From positions 75,593 to 139,592 of the forward strand of contig CAVZPO010000022.1 in assembly GCA_963777165.1 (NCBI GenBank): DNA of 64,000 nucleotides, read 5' to 3'. Positions 8,480 through 17,118 of this stretch are shown here, piece by piece. The first letter of the stretch is position 1, and every line of letters begins with the position of its first letter. Source of the stretch: DYJB01 sp963777165 (lineage in GTDB: Bacteria; Chloroflexota; Anaerolineae; Anaerolineales; E44-bin32). Position numbers and translations under genes: made by a program. The notes under the pieces were generated by a model. The model saw only the letters and a program-made list of their open reading frames with translations. It had not been told where the DNA came from and made no database searches.

Positions 8480-9601
8480 TTACACGGTGAACTTTCCCGA
8501 GTCGTAGAACAGATCACCGTCCACCAGGATCTGCCCACCCTGGCGCATGTCGCAGATCAGGTCCCAGTGAATCGCGCTGTGGTTCTTCGAGCCCGTCTCG
8601 GGATATCCGGCGCCGAGTGCCAGGTGGAAAGAGCCGGCGATCTTCTCGTCGAACAGGATGTCCTTGGTGAAGCGGTTGATGCGCGCGTTGTTGCCGATGG
8701 CCCACTCGCCCAGGTAACGCGACCCGGCATCCGTCTCCAGCCCGCTGAGCAGGAAGGCTTCATTCTTGGCGGCGGTCGCCCGCACGACCCGGCCGCGCTC
8801 GAAGGTCAGCTCGATGCCGTCGACCTCGATCCCGTCGGCGACCGCCGGATAGGTGAAGCGCACCGTGCCCTCGACCGAGTCTTCCACCGGGCCGGTGAAG
8901 ATCTCCCCGTCGGGCATGTTGAACAGTCCGCACGAGTTGATGAAGGTGCGCCCGTCGATCGACAGGCGCAGGTCGGCGTTCGGCCCGCGCACCACGACCT
9001 GCTTCCGGCCCCGCAGCCATTCGACCAACCGCGCCTGTTCGTCGCGCTGCTGCCGCCAACGCGCGGCGGCGTCCGGCTCGTCGGCGTACATGCCGGCGAA
9101 GACGAACCGCTCGTAGTCCTCCAGGCTCATTTCGGCGTCCTGCGCCAGCGCCGCCGTGGGGAACAGGCTGAAGCACCAGCGCAGTTCGCCCCGGGCGCTC
9201 CGCTGGCGGAACAGGTCCTGCAAGGGAAGATGGGCGCGGTTGCGGATCGCCCTCCGTTCGTTATCGACCCCGGCCAGGCTGCGCGTGTTCTCACGACTGC
9301 GCAGGACGATCATCGCCTCGAATTCGCCGCGCAGCATCGATTCGATGCGCGAAACATGCTCAAGCTGGTCGTCGTTGGCTTCGGTGAGGAAGACGTCGTC
9401 GAAACCGAAGTAGCCGATGTAGGTGTCGTAGCCCATCAGCGGGTACGGGTAGGCGCCGGCGCGCAGCACCTGGCGCACGATCTCGCGCACCAGCGGCGTG
9501 GCCAACGGCGAGGCGACCACGGCGACGTGATCGCGCGGCTTGACCTCGGTCGAGTAGTTCACCAGAACGCGGGCCAACTGCTCCAGGCGCGGGTCGGGCA
9601 T
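8480..9601 (-). CDS. M29-family aminopeptidase
   Basis: 373-residue metallo-aminopeptidase of the AmpS/AmpT/PepS group, cytoplasmic, removing N-terminal residues from peptides. Metal-binding blocks of the family are visible: NMPDGEIFTGPVEDSVEG, the Glu-containing NEAFLLSGLETD, and the C-terminal HLALGAGYPETG and SAIHWDLICDM motifs. ATG 9601 has AGGAG nine bases upstream. It follows the Ser/Thr kinase gene by 66 bases on the same strand and is probably co-transcribed with it. Confidence 0.93.
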   Translation of the reverse strand: MPDPRLEQLARVLVNYSTEVKPRDHVAVVASPLATPLVREIVRQVLRAGAYPYPLMGYDTYIGYFGFDDVFLTEANDDQLEHVSRIESMLRGEFEAMIVLRSRENTRSLAGVDNERRAIRNRAHLPLQDLFRQRSARGELRWCFSLFPTAALAQDAEMSLEDYERFVFAGMYADEPDAAARWRQQRDEQARLVEWLRGRKQVVVRGPNADLRLSIDGRTFINSCGLFNMPDGEIFTGPVEDSVEGTVRFTYPAVADGIEVDGIELTFERGRVVRATAAKNEAFLLSGLETDAGSRYLGEWAIGNNARINRFTKDILFDEKIAGSFHLALGAGYPETGSKNHSAIHWDLICDMRQGGQILVDGDLFYDSGKFTV

Positions 9602-9667
9602 CGGACGATTCTCCTGGCGGCGCGCGGCCGCCTCAGCGGTTTGGGGTGATCGGCGGGATCTGCCCGA

Positions 9668-11143
9668 TCAGGGGACGGACAGGCTGCAGCCGCCGGTGAA
9701 GACCAGATCGAAACGCAGCAGCGGGTCGATCTCGGGCCAGGTGAACACCAGCGTGAATTCCTTCCCACTCTGGTCGGCGACGCGTGTACGCTCGTCGCGC
9801 GGGATGGAGAAGGCCGCGTCTCCGGTGATCAAGGCGCCGGGAGGCGGCAGGATCTTCTGACCGCTCATCCGCACCTCGGTCAGCGGGTTGCCGTCCTCCC
9901 ACTCCAGGATCGGAATGCCCTCCAGGTAGAGCTCCGCGCCGGTGGCGTTGTCGATTGTCCACGTTGCCCTGGCGCCTTCGCGCTGGAAGCCGATAAGCTG
10001 GAGCATGGGACATGTGTCCGAGACTATCGCCGTTGGGACGGGCGTCGGCTCAGGGCTCGGGCTTGGCGCGAGGGCGGCGACGGGTGCGGTTACAGGGGAT
10101 TCGGACGGCGCTATGACCGCCGGCGGGCTGGTCGCACCGGAGCCGCTGCCATTCATTGCAGGCCATGCGACGGCGGCCGCCAGACCCAGCACGGCGAGGC
10201 CCAGGACGCCGATCAACGCCCAGCCGAGGGGGGAGCCGGAGCGGCGGGGCGACTGCACACGGCCCACGGCCTCACGGCGCGGCGCGGGGATGACCTGCGT
10301 CGCCTGACCTTCGGCCTCCCCACCGCTCATCAGCGCCGCTTGGTACGCGGCGTTTAGCGCCGCCACATTCGGGAAGCGGTCCTCAGGATTCTTGGCCATG
10401 GCCTTGGCGATCACACGTTCAAGCGCCGGCGAGGCGTCCTTGTTGAACCGCCGCAGTGGGGGCATTGGTTCCTGAATGTGCATCAAGACCGTGCCCATCG
10501 GCGAATTGCCCTCAAACGGCAACCGCCCGGCGGCGATCTGGTACAGGATAACGCCCAGCGAGTACTGGTCCGAGCGAGCGTCGAGCAACTGCCCGCGTCC
10601 CTGCTCGGGCGAGACATACGCCGGCGTGCCCATCAGCATCGAGCCGGTCAGGGAATGCGAGCCTTCGACCAGCCGCGCCAGGCCGAAGTCGGTCAGAAGT
10701 GCATTCCCCGTGCGGCTGATCATCACGTTCGCCGGCTTGATGTCGCGGTGGATCACGCCCTGATCGTGCGCGAACTGCAGCGCGTCGGACACCTGGCCGA
10801 TCCAGCGGGACAGGTCCGGGACCGACAGCTTCTGCTGGGTCAGGCGATCGTGGAGCGTGTCGCCCAGCACCAGGGGCATGACCAGGTAGACGACACCCTT
10901 GGCCTCGCCGTAGTCGGTGACCGGGACGATGTTGGGATGGCGCAATCGGAAGAGCAGTCCGGCCTCGCGGCGGAAGCGCCGGACAAAACGCTTGTCGGAC
11001 GAGATGGTCGGCGAGAGGGCCTTGACCGCCACCTCCTGCTGCGTGCGGCTGTCGACGGCGCGGTAGACGGTCGACATGCCGCCCTGGCCGATCTGATCGA
11101 CCAGGCGATACGTGTCGAGCGTCGTCCCCACCAGTCCGGGCAT
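9668..11143 (-). CDS. Membrane Ser/Thr protein kinase (PknB-like)
   Basis: About 491 residues. An N-terminal Hanks kinase domain (about 10-275) has glycine loop GQGGMSTVY, VAVK (K41), catalytic VIHRDIKPANVM, DFGLARL and APE-equivalent YVSPEQ. A transmembrane helix follows near 305-325 (GWALIGVLGLAVLGLAAAVAW), then a Ser/Pro-rich linker and an outer domain of about 110 residues (CPMLQLIGFQREGARATWTIDN) that looks like a beta-rich sensor, not PASTA. ATG 11143 is preferred; a TTG at 11167 would add eight residues. Substrates are unknown. Confidence 0.92.
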   Translation of the reverse strand: MPGLVGTTLDTYRLVDQIGQGGMSTVYRAVDSRTQQEVAVKALSPTISSDKRFVRRFRREAGLLFRLRHPNIVPVTDYGEAKGVVYLVMPLVLGDTLHDRLTQQKLSVPDLSRWIGQVSDALQFAHDQGVIHRDIKPANVMISRTGNALLTDFGLARLVEGSHSLTGSMLMGTPAYVSPEQGRGQLLDARSDQYSLGVILYQIAAGRLPFEGNSPMGTVLMHIQEPMPPLRRFNKDASPALERVIAKAMAKNPEDRFPNVAALNAAYQAALMSGGEAEGQATQVIPAPRREAVGRVQSPRRSGSPLGWALIGVLGLAVLGLAAAVAWPAMNGSGSGATSPPAVIAPSESPVTAPVAALAPSPSPEPTPVPTAIVSDTCPMLQLIGFQREGARATWTIDNATGAELYLEGIPILEWEDGNPLTEVRMSGQKILPPPGALITGDAAFSIPRDERTRVADQSGKEFTLVFTWPEIDPLLRFDLVFTGGCSLSVP

Positions 11144-11222
11144 GCCGCGCAGCTCCGCTTCAGGCAAGATCGCCTGACTCTATCATGGAAGGCGCGCGGG
11201 TCAGAGGGGAGGAAGGTCAGGC

Positions 11223-11642
11223 CTAGGGCAGGACGAATTCTTCGACCTGCTGGCCGTTGACGAAGACGGCGAACGAGCCGCGTTCAAAGGAGCCGATCGG
11301 AATCGTCTCCGCGTACGACGCCAACACCTGGACGCAAGCCGTCCCGGTCGGTTGATCCGTGTACAGCGCCACCTCGATTCGTCCCTGATCGTCCCCCGGC
11401 TTCACCGCCCAGCCGAGGCGGGCGCAGGGATTGGGAAGATCACCCGCCACGAAGAGCCGTACCTGAACGGGGAAACTCTCGAGCAGGAGGATGTCGGTCT
11501 CCACGGGTGTGAGCACGGTGCGAACCATCCCGGGTTCCACCGTCGGCGCCAGGGAGACAGGTCCGGGCTGGCCGCCGCATCCGCCCACGATCAGTGTAAG
11601 GACGAGGCCTGTGGCCACCAGCCAGCGATGGGGGGTTGTCAT
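11223..11642 (-). CDS. Small lipoprotein of unknown function
   Basis: 139 residues with a signal peptide (WLVATGLVLTLIVGGC) ending in a lipobox whose Cys would be lipidated. The mature part is a single beta-rich domain (VRLFVAGDLPNPCARLGWAV, AVFVNGQQVEEFVLP) with two further Cys that could form a disulfide. It resembles inhibitor-like Ig folds but I recognise no family. It lies 80 bases upstream of the kinase gene on the same strand, so a role with the kinase's outer domain is conceivable but unproven. Confidence 0.7.
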   Translation of the reverse strand: MTTPHRWLVATGLVLTLIVGGCGGQPGPVSLAPTVEPGMVRTVLTPVETDILLLESFPVQVRLFVAGDLPNPCARLGWAVKPGDDQGRIEVALYTDQPTGTACVQVLASYAETIPIGSFERGSFAVFVNGQQVEEFVLP

Positions 11643-12090
11643 GCGCTTCCTCCTCCCGACCGGTAAACGCCTACGCTTCCATTGTAGTTCCTGATTGGCG
11701 GGGTTGGCGCGCAGCGTCCCGCTCTCCGAACTGCAGCCGAGGAAACGACCGCGGCGTGAGGGCGTGCGACTTTGGTGATGTCTCTCGCCCCCTCACTCCC
11801 GCCGTCTTCCTCCAACCAGCGGGGGACCTGCTCGGCTCTACAGGAGAGGGAGACATGCGCTCGCCCCGGCAGCCCCTCCTTCTCAAGAGCGCCACGGCTG
11901 GGTATGATTGCCCCGTCGACAGGAGGCAGAATCCAGTGCCACCCGATGTTCGTGCCGCACCGACCGAGGATCCCGGCCACCAGATGACGACCTTTGTCCG
12001 TTCGGATCATGCGGAAACCGCCACGCTTCGACATGCGCTCGCTTTCGCCTGCCTGTGCCCCGCGCCTCAACCGCAGCCTCGAGGGTTGGC
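11643..12090. other. Intergenic region, no gene seen
   Basis: Separates a minus-strand lipoprotein gene from azlC. TACAAT at 11681-11686 on the minus strand could be the lipoprotein's -10. Open frames here have no recognisable protein character. Confidence 0.5.
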
Positions 12091-12819
12091 TTGACTACGA
12101 GTCCTCCTTTCAGCCCGCGCCGGGAATTCCTCGACGGGGCGCGTGATCAACTTCCGCTGCTGCTCGGCGTCGTCCCCTTCGGGCTGATCTTCGGCGCACT
12201 GGCGGTCTCGGCCGGCATCCCGGCGTTCGAGGCCCAGGCCTTCTCGTTCTTCATCTTCGCCGGCAGCGCACAGTTCGTCGCCATCGGGCTAGTCGCCGGG
12301 CAGACTCCAGCGCTGCTGATCGTAGCCACGATCCTGGTCGTCAACCTGCGCCACATGCTGTACAGCGCCGCCCTCGGCCCGCATGTCCAGCACCTGTCGC
12401 TCCGCTGGAAGGTGCCGCTGGCGTGGCTGCTGACCGACGAGGCATTCGCCACAGCTTCCCTGCGCTACCGGCGGGATGACCGGCAGCACGCGCACTGGTA
12501 CTTCCTCGGCACCGGGCTAACGCTGTGGGCCTTCTGGCAACTGAGCACGCTTCTCGGCATTGCCCTCGGGGCGCGCGTCCCCGAGAGATGGTCGCTCGAC
12601 TTCGCCCTGCCCTTGACCTTCCTGGCGATCCTTGTCCCACAGGTCCGCGATCGGCCGTCGCTGGCAGCGGCGTTGGTGGCGGGCGTGCTCGCCGTCGCAC
12701 TGGCGGGCATGCCGCTCAAGCTCGGGCTGATGGTCTCGATCCTGGCTGGTGTCGCCGTAGGCGGGCTGCTCGAGATCCGGCCTCGAGCCCGCGCCACGGC
12801 CGAGGACGTTTCCCGATGA
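12091..12819 (+). CDS. azlC: AzlC-family branched-chain amino acid exporter, large subunit
   Basis: 242-residue inner-membrane protein. The AzlC signature is clear: FLDGARDQLPLLLGVVPFGLIFGALA, then the conserved FAGSAQFVAIGL and VVNLRHMLYSAAL, followed by hydrophobic segments to the end. With AzlD it exports branched-chain amino acids. Start TTG 12091 was chosen because GAGGG lies five bases upstream and the family motif begins about 15 residues later; no ATG or GTG fits. It overlaps azlD by four bases (ATGA). Confidence 0.9.
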   Translation: MTTSPPFSPRREFLDGARDQLPLLLGVVPFGLIFGALAVSAGIPAFEAQAFSFFIFAGSAQFVAIGLVAGQTPALLIVATILVVNLRHMLYSAALGPHVQHLSLRWKVPLAWLLTDEAFATASLRYRRDDRQHAHWYFLGTGLTLWAFWQLSTLLGIALGARVPERWSLDFALPLTFLAILVPQVRDRPSLAAALVAGVLAVALAGMPLKLGLMVSILAGVAVGGLLEIRPRARATAEDVSR

Positions 12820-13136
12820 CCCGTCCTGAGTTGTGGATCGTGATCGTCGGCGGCGCTCTGGCAACCTTCGCCATCCGGCTGTCATTCATCGCCCTGGTGC
12901 CGCCCGATCGACTGCCGGAAGCGGTCCGGCGCGTCCTGCGGCTGGTTCCGCCCGCTGTGCTCTCGGCCATCATCCTGCCGGCGGTTGTCGCTCCCGCGGG
13001 GCACCTCGAACTCGTGCTGGGCAACGACCGGCTGTGGGCGGGCCTGCTGGCGACGCTCGTCGCCTGGCGCACGCGCAGCACGTGGCTGACGATTGTCGTT
13101 GGGATGCTGGCGCTATGGGGGTTGGGAAGTTTCTAG
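12816..13136 (+). CDS. azlD: AzlD-family branched-chain amino acid exporter, small subunit
   Basis: 106 residues, four hydrophobic segments, matching the length and layout of AzlD (WIVIVGGALATFAIRLSFIAL, VRRVLRLVPPAVLSAIILPAV, then WLTIVVGMLALWGL). Its ATG overlaps the azlC stop codon, indicating translational coupling and a two-subunit transporter. Confidence 0.88.
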   Translation: MTRPELWIVIVGGALATFAIRLSFIALVPPDRLPEAVRRVLRLVPPAVLSAIILPAVVAPAGHLELVLGNDRLWAGLLATLVAWRTRSTWLTIVVGMLALWGLGSF

Positions 13137-13475
13137 CTGCTTGCGGTAAGCTGTCAGCGATCAGCGGTCAGCATGGAACGGTGGGGGCCGGGATGATGCC
13201 GTCCGACCTTCCGCCAATGTCCTCCGATCCTCCTCAAAAGACCCTACCGATCACTGGCCTCGCTCAGAGCCGGCGAGGCGCGGAGCATTCTCCTGCTCGA
13301 ACGACATGATCACCACCCTCTCCGGCGGCCGGCCAGCACTGCGGGACGGAAGGTTCGCTGCAGCTCCCGAGTGTGACGCATCGTGCTGTCGGTCGCGCGC
13401 CCTACCGACATGCGGTGCGGCCCTGTGACTTACAGACTGGCGTTCGCGATTGAAGTGATGCGCGCAGTTCGCCGC
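13137..13475. other. Intergenic region between convergent genes
   Basis: No gene seen. Bases 13139-13175 contain a short patch of the CAGCGATCAGCGGTCAGC-type degenerate repeat that is much longer at 29.5 kb. Confidence 0.5.
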
Positions 13476-15050
13476 TCAGGGCGAAGGCGTGCAGTAGTGC
13501 GGATGGTTGGGAGCGGACTTGCACTTGTCGGGATCGATCGGGGGTGCAGGCGGATCGGTGGGCGGCGGGGCGGGCGTGTTGGTGGGCGGCGCGGGCGTGT
13601 TCGTTGGCGGCACGCTTGTACGGTCGGTCGGCACCTGAATGTCCGTCGCCGTCGCTCCGAGCGGCAAGGTGGGAACAACACCGGTCGGCGTGGACGTCCA
13701 GCTGGGCTGGCCGGGCACCGGCGTCGGCTGGCCACCGCCCGAGCCGGATGTCGGCGTGGGGGTCCGATAACCGATGGGCGTCATCGACGGCGAGGGCGTG
13801 ACGCCGAGGGTGGCATCGTCGACGACGGCCAGCAGCGCCTGCTGGGTCATTGCCTCCAGGTCCGCCGGCGGGAAGCCCATGGCAACGACGGTGCCGTAGA
13901 CGGAGGTCTCAATCGCTCCGGGGACGAAGGCCGTCCCCGCGGCCGGTGCGTTCTGGGTCGAAAGCGCATCAATCGTCGACTGGAACTCGGCCGACTGGCC
14001 GCTCGCCTGGGCGACGGAGGTCCCGGTCAGCACGGGCGGGAACATGCCGAAGCCCCACGCCGCGGCCGGGCAACCGAGCAGGAACACGGCGGCAAGAAGT
14101 GGGGCGTAGCGGCGTGTCCGGCGCGCAGCCTCGCGTACCCAGGCGTGAGCCACGACGGACCGCGGCAGCGTCTCCGTCGGCTGCTCGGCGCGCAACTGCT
14201 TCAGCCGGTAGGTCCCGCTCGGATCGAGGGATGCCTTGAGCGCCCCCTGAAATGCCTGGTTCAAGGCCGAGACCAATTCGTACCGGCCGGCGGGTGTCTT
14301 GGACAACACCCGGATGAGCACATCCTCGATGGCCACCGGCAGGTTTGGGTTGGCCAGGCGCGGCGCCGGGAGCGATTGGCTGGCCTGCTTGATGACCACG
14401 CCCATCGGCGTGTCGGCTTCGTAGGGCAGGCGCCCGGTACACAACTGATACAACACGACGCCGAACGAATACTGGTCCGACGTCGGGCTGACGTCCTCGC
14501 CGCGGCATTGCTCGGGCGACATGTAGGCCGGCGTCCCAATCAGCAGCGAACCCGTCAGGCTGGCCAATTCCCACGGGACATGTGCGAAGCCGAAGTCCGT
14601 GAGAAGGGCCTGGCCGTTGTCGTCGAGCATGATGTTCGACGGCTTGACGTCGCGATGGATGATGCCCTGCTGATGAGCAAAGTCCAGGGCCGAGCTGATC
14701 TGATCGACGATCCGCCCGCCCTCCAACGGCAGCAGCGGTCCCAGACGAAGCCGTTCATGCAGGGTCCCGCCCGAGAGATACGGCATGACGATGTAGTGGT
14801 AACCGTCGGCCTGGCCGAAGGCCAGGATCGGGACGATGTGGGGATGTTCGAGGCGCCGCAGCAGATCGACCTCGCGGTCGAACCGGCCGCGGAATTTGGG
14901 GTCGGCGGCGATGTACGGGGAGAGGACCTTGACGGCCACCGTGCGCCCGTCGCGCATGTCCCGGGCGCGGTACACCGTCGCCATGCCACCTTGCCCGATG
15001 GCATCCAGGATGGTGTAGTTTCCCAGTGTGCGCCCGATTAGCTCAGTCAT
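13476..15050 (-). CDS. Membrane Ser/Thr protein kinase with Pro/Thr-rich tail
   Basis: 524 residues. Hanks kinase domain at about 10-275: GQGGMATVY loop, VAVK (K41), IIHRDVKPSNIM, and DFGFAH, where the usual Leu after DFG is Phe; then YMSPEQ. A hydrophobic segment near 318-340 (LLAAVFLLGCPAAAWGFGMF) spans the membrane. The outer region ends in about 90 residues rich in Pro, Thr and Ser with repeats of PPTNTPAP and a final two-Cys segment (CKSAPNHPHYC). It shares the kinase core with the gene at 9668-11143 but has an unrelated outer part, so the two probably sense different cues. Confidence 0.92.
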   Translation of the reverse strand: MTELIGRTLGNYTILDAIGQGGMATVYRARDMRDGRTVAVKVLSPYIAADPKFRGRFDREVDLLRRLEHPHIVPILAFGQADGYHYIVMPYLSGGTLHERLRLGPLLPLEGGRIVDQISSALDFAHQQGIIHRDVKPSNIMLDDNGQALLTDFGFAHVPWELASLTGSLLIGTPAYMSPEQCRGEDVSPTSDQYSFGVVLYQLCTGRLPYEADTPMGVVIKQASQSLPAPRLANPNLPVAIEDVLIRVLSKTPAGRYELVSALNQAFQGALKASLDPSGTYRLKQLRAEQPTETLPRSVVAHAWVREAARRTRRYAPLLAAVFLLGCPAAAWGFGMFPPVLTGTSVAQASGQSAEFQSTIDALSTQNAPAAGTAFVPGAIETSVYGTVVAMGFPPADLEAMTQQALLAVVDDATLGVTPSPSMTPIGYRTPTPTSGSGGGQPTPVPGQPSWTSTPTGVVPTLPLGATATDIQVPTDRTSVPPTNTPAPPTNTPAPPPTDPPAPPIDPDKCKSAPNHPHYCTPSP

Positions 15051-15122
15051 CCATTAAGACGCAAATAGCCGAAGGTGGCCCCGGGGGCGCCCTCCGGCCA
15101 GTCTGACACTTGAGGCATGGTT

Positions 15123-15152
15123 ATTATCGCGCCGAATAGGTCCGAGAAACAA
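15123..15152 (-). promoter_or_regulatory. Promoter of the second Ser/Thr kinase
   Basis: Minus strand TTGTTT (15147-15152), 18-base spacer, GATAAT (15123-15128). It lies about 70 bases upstream of the kinase start and downstream of the uridine-kinase-like gene, giving the kinase its own promoter. Confidence 0.55.
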
Positions 15153-15174
15153 TGTCCTAATCCCCGCCCCGGCG

Positions 15175-16902
15175 CTAGGCTGCGCCTGGGGGCTGCCAGG
15201 GGGTGAACTCGGTCAGGATCGAGCCTCCGAGGAACTCCCGCAAGATCGAATTGTCCGGGATCAGCCCCGGGTCCACCGGCAGGAACCACTCCAGGAAGCG
15301 CAGCAGCCGCTTGGCCTCGACGTGTTCGGGCGTCCCGAAGGCCACCTGGCGCAGCAGCGGCTCAGCCAGCGGCGCCAACGCCGAGCCTTCGTAGACCAGG
15401 GCCGAGTTGAAGGTCACGTCGGCGTTCTCCTGATAGGGGAAGATGTTGCGCTTCTCCCCGCGCCGCACGGACTCCCAGCGGTGGATCGTCTCGGCCGCCG
15501 GGTAGCCGCGCTGTGCGGCGTCTCGAACGATCCGGCGGATCAGCCGGGTATCGGTGGTCGAGACCCGGTTGTAGCGGTCCAGGTTGAGCTGGGTCAGCGC
15601 TGAGGCGTAGATGCGGAACGTCCGGGCGGCGGGGATCTCGGGCAGTAAGTCAGGGTTAAGGCCGTGGATGCCTTCGAGGACCAGGACTTGCGTCGGGCCG
15701 AGGCGAACGGCCTCGCCCTCGAGCTGGCGCCCGGCCTTGAAATTGTAGCGCGGCAGGCGGACGGGTTGGCCGGCGATCAGCGCGCCCAGGTCGCGGTTCA
15801 GCCTGGGCAGATCGAGGGCGCCCAGCGCCTCATAGTCGTATTCGCCTTTCTCATCCCGCGGCGTCTGCTCGCGGTCGACGAAGAATCCGTCGAGCTCGAC
15901 GGGCAAGGGTGAGACGCCTTGCGCCAGGAGTTGGATTGACAGTCGTTTCGAGAACGTGGTCTTCCCGGAACACGACGGGCCGGCGATCAGAATGACACTT
16001 GCCGCCTCGCGCCGAGCGACGATCTGCTGGGCGATGGCGGCGATCTGCGCCTCCTGCAGCGCCTCGGCCACCAGGATGATCTCGCGCCCGCGACCGGCGA
16101 CGATGGCATCGTCCAGCGCTCCGACGCTGCTGATGCCCAACCGATCGAGCCAGTCGCCGTACAGGCGGAAGGCCGTCAGAAGTTTGGCGTAGCGCGGCGG
16201 CGCGAGCACCTCGGTCGGCTTATGTCGCCGGGGAAACTGGAGCGTGAACCCGTTGTCGGCCCATCGAAGTGCAAACCAGCGCAGGTAGCCCGTCGATGGG
16301 ACCATGTAGCCGTGATGGTAGTCGCGCAGCGTCCCCAGCGTGTAGAGCACGAGCGTGGGCTTGCGGCGATGGACGAGCAGGCGCGCCTTGTCGTCGTAGC
16401 CTTTCTCGCGAAAGTAGGTGATGGCGTCTGCGGTCCTGGACTCCGCCTTGGCGAAGGGAGCGTCTTGCTCGACCAGGGAGCGCATGCGCGCCTCGAGGGC
16501 GCGCAGCTCGACCTCGCCGAACGACCCCCCGGTCACCTGGCAGAAGTAACCGCCGGAGGAGACGGAGTGATCGACGGTGAGCATCAGTTCGGGGAAGAGC
16601 TCCTCGAACGCGGCGGCGAGCAGGAAGGTTAACGACCGGCGGTAGATGCGCATGCCGTCGGCCTCGCCCATGGTGACCGGGCGGACGCGCGCTTCGGTCT
16701 CGATCGGGTAGGTCAGCTCGCGCAGCTCGCCGTTGACCACGCCGCCGACGATCGGCGCCGGGGTCAAGTTCGGCTGAGCGAGGAACGCCGCCAGGTTGGC
16801 GCCGCGTGGTCCTTCCAGGGCGCGGCCGTCCGGCAGGACGATCTGCACCGTCGCGCGCAGTGGGACCTCTTGGATCTGGCTCTCTGGGTCGGCGACCTTC
16901 AC
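15175..16902 (-). CDS. TGS-domain uridine kinase-like nucleoside kinase
   Basis: 575 residues in three parts: an N-terminal TGS-like domain (about 15-75, VQIVLPDGRALEGPRGANLAAFL), a ThrRS-type second additional domain (about 80-220) with the HxxxH-like DHSVSSGGYF and YFREKGYDDKARLL, and a C-terminal P-loop uridine kinase/phosphoribulokinase domain with Walker A GPSCSGKTT (308-316), the substrate loop VELDGFFVDREQTP and VLEGIHGLNPDLL. The fused arrangement is known in several bacterial lineages and is expected to phosphorylate uridine or cytidine. GTG 16902 is supported by AAGGAG at optimal spacing. Confidence 0.9.
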   Translation of the reverse strand: MKVADPESQIQEVPLRATVQIVLPDGRALEGPRGANLAAFLAQPNLTPAPIVGGVVNGELRELTYPIETEARVRPVTMGEADGMRIYRRSLTFLLAAAFEELFPELMLTVDHSVSSGGYFCQVTGGSFGEVELRALEARMRSLVEQDAPFAKAESRTADAITYFREKGYDDKARLLVHRRKPTLVLYTLGTLRDYHHGYMVPSTGYLRWFALRWADNGFTLQFPRRHKPTEVLAPPRYAKLLTAFRLYGDWLDRLGISSVGALDDAIVAGRGREIILVAEALQEAQIAAIAQQIVARREAASVILIAGPSCSGKTTFSKRLSIQLLAQGVSPLPVELDGFFVDREQTPRDEKGEYDYEALGALDLPRLNRDLGALIAGQPVRLPRYNFKAGRQLEGEAVRLGPTQVLVLEGIHGLNPDLLPEIPAARTFRIYASALTQLNLDRYNRVSTTDTRLIRRIVRDAAQRGYPAAETIHRWESVRRGEKRNIFPYQENADVTFNSALVYEGSALAPLAEPLLRQVAFGTPEHVEAKRLLRFLEWFLPVDPGLIPDNSILREFLGGSILTEFTPWQPPGAA

Positions 16903-17062
16903 GCGACGTTCTCCTTGGGGGGCCGGATTCTACCTCGAAATCCCGGCCCTCTCCCCTGGCGCCTTCGCCCGACACTTCCATTCCCTCACCCGAGGGCGTG
17001 GGCGAGGCGCCGCGCAGCCGGTTGCAGTGATCGTGCCGCCCTTGGTCCGGACCCGGGAAACA

Positions 17063-17090
17063 CGAGAGCGGCCCTCACGGGCCGCTCTCG
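17063..17090 (-). terminator. Terminator hairpin after gcvPB
   Basis: Inverted repeat CGAGAGCGGCC / GGCCGCTCTCG, 12 bp with the closing C-G pair and a four-base loop. It sits about 30 bases beyond the gcvPB stop. The T tract on the minus strand is short (GTGTTTCC). Confidence 0.7.
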
Positions 17091-17118
17091 ACGATCATGA
17101 ACCATGGTTCGCCGAGCG

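Noticed and set aside
11639..12070. 143-residue minus-strand open frame
   Set aside because: Arg/Pro-rich, no motif, no ribosome binding site, and it covers the upstream regions of two real genes.
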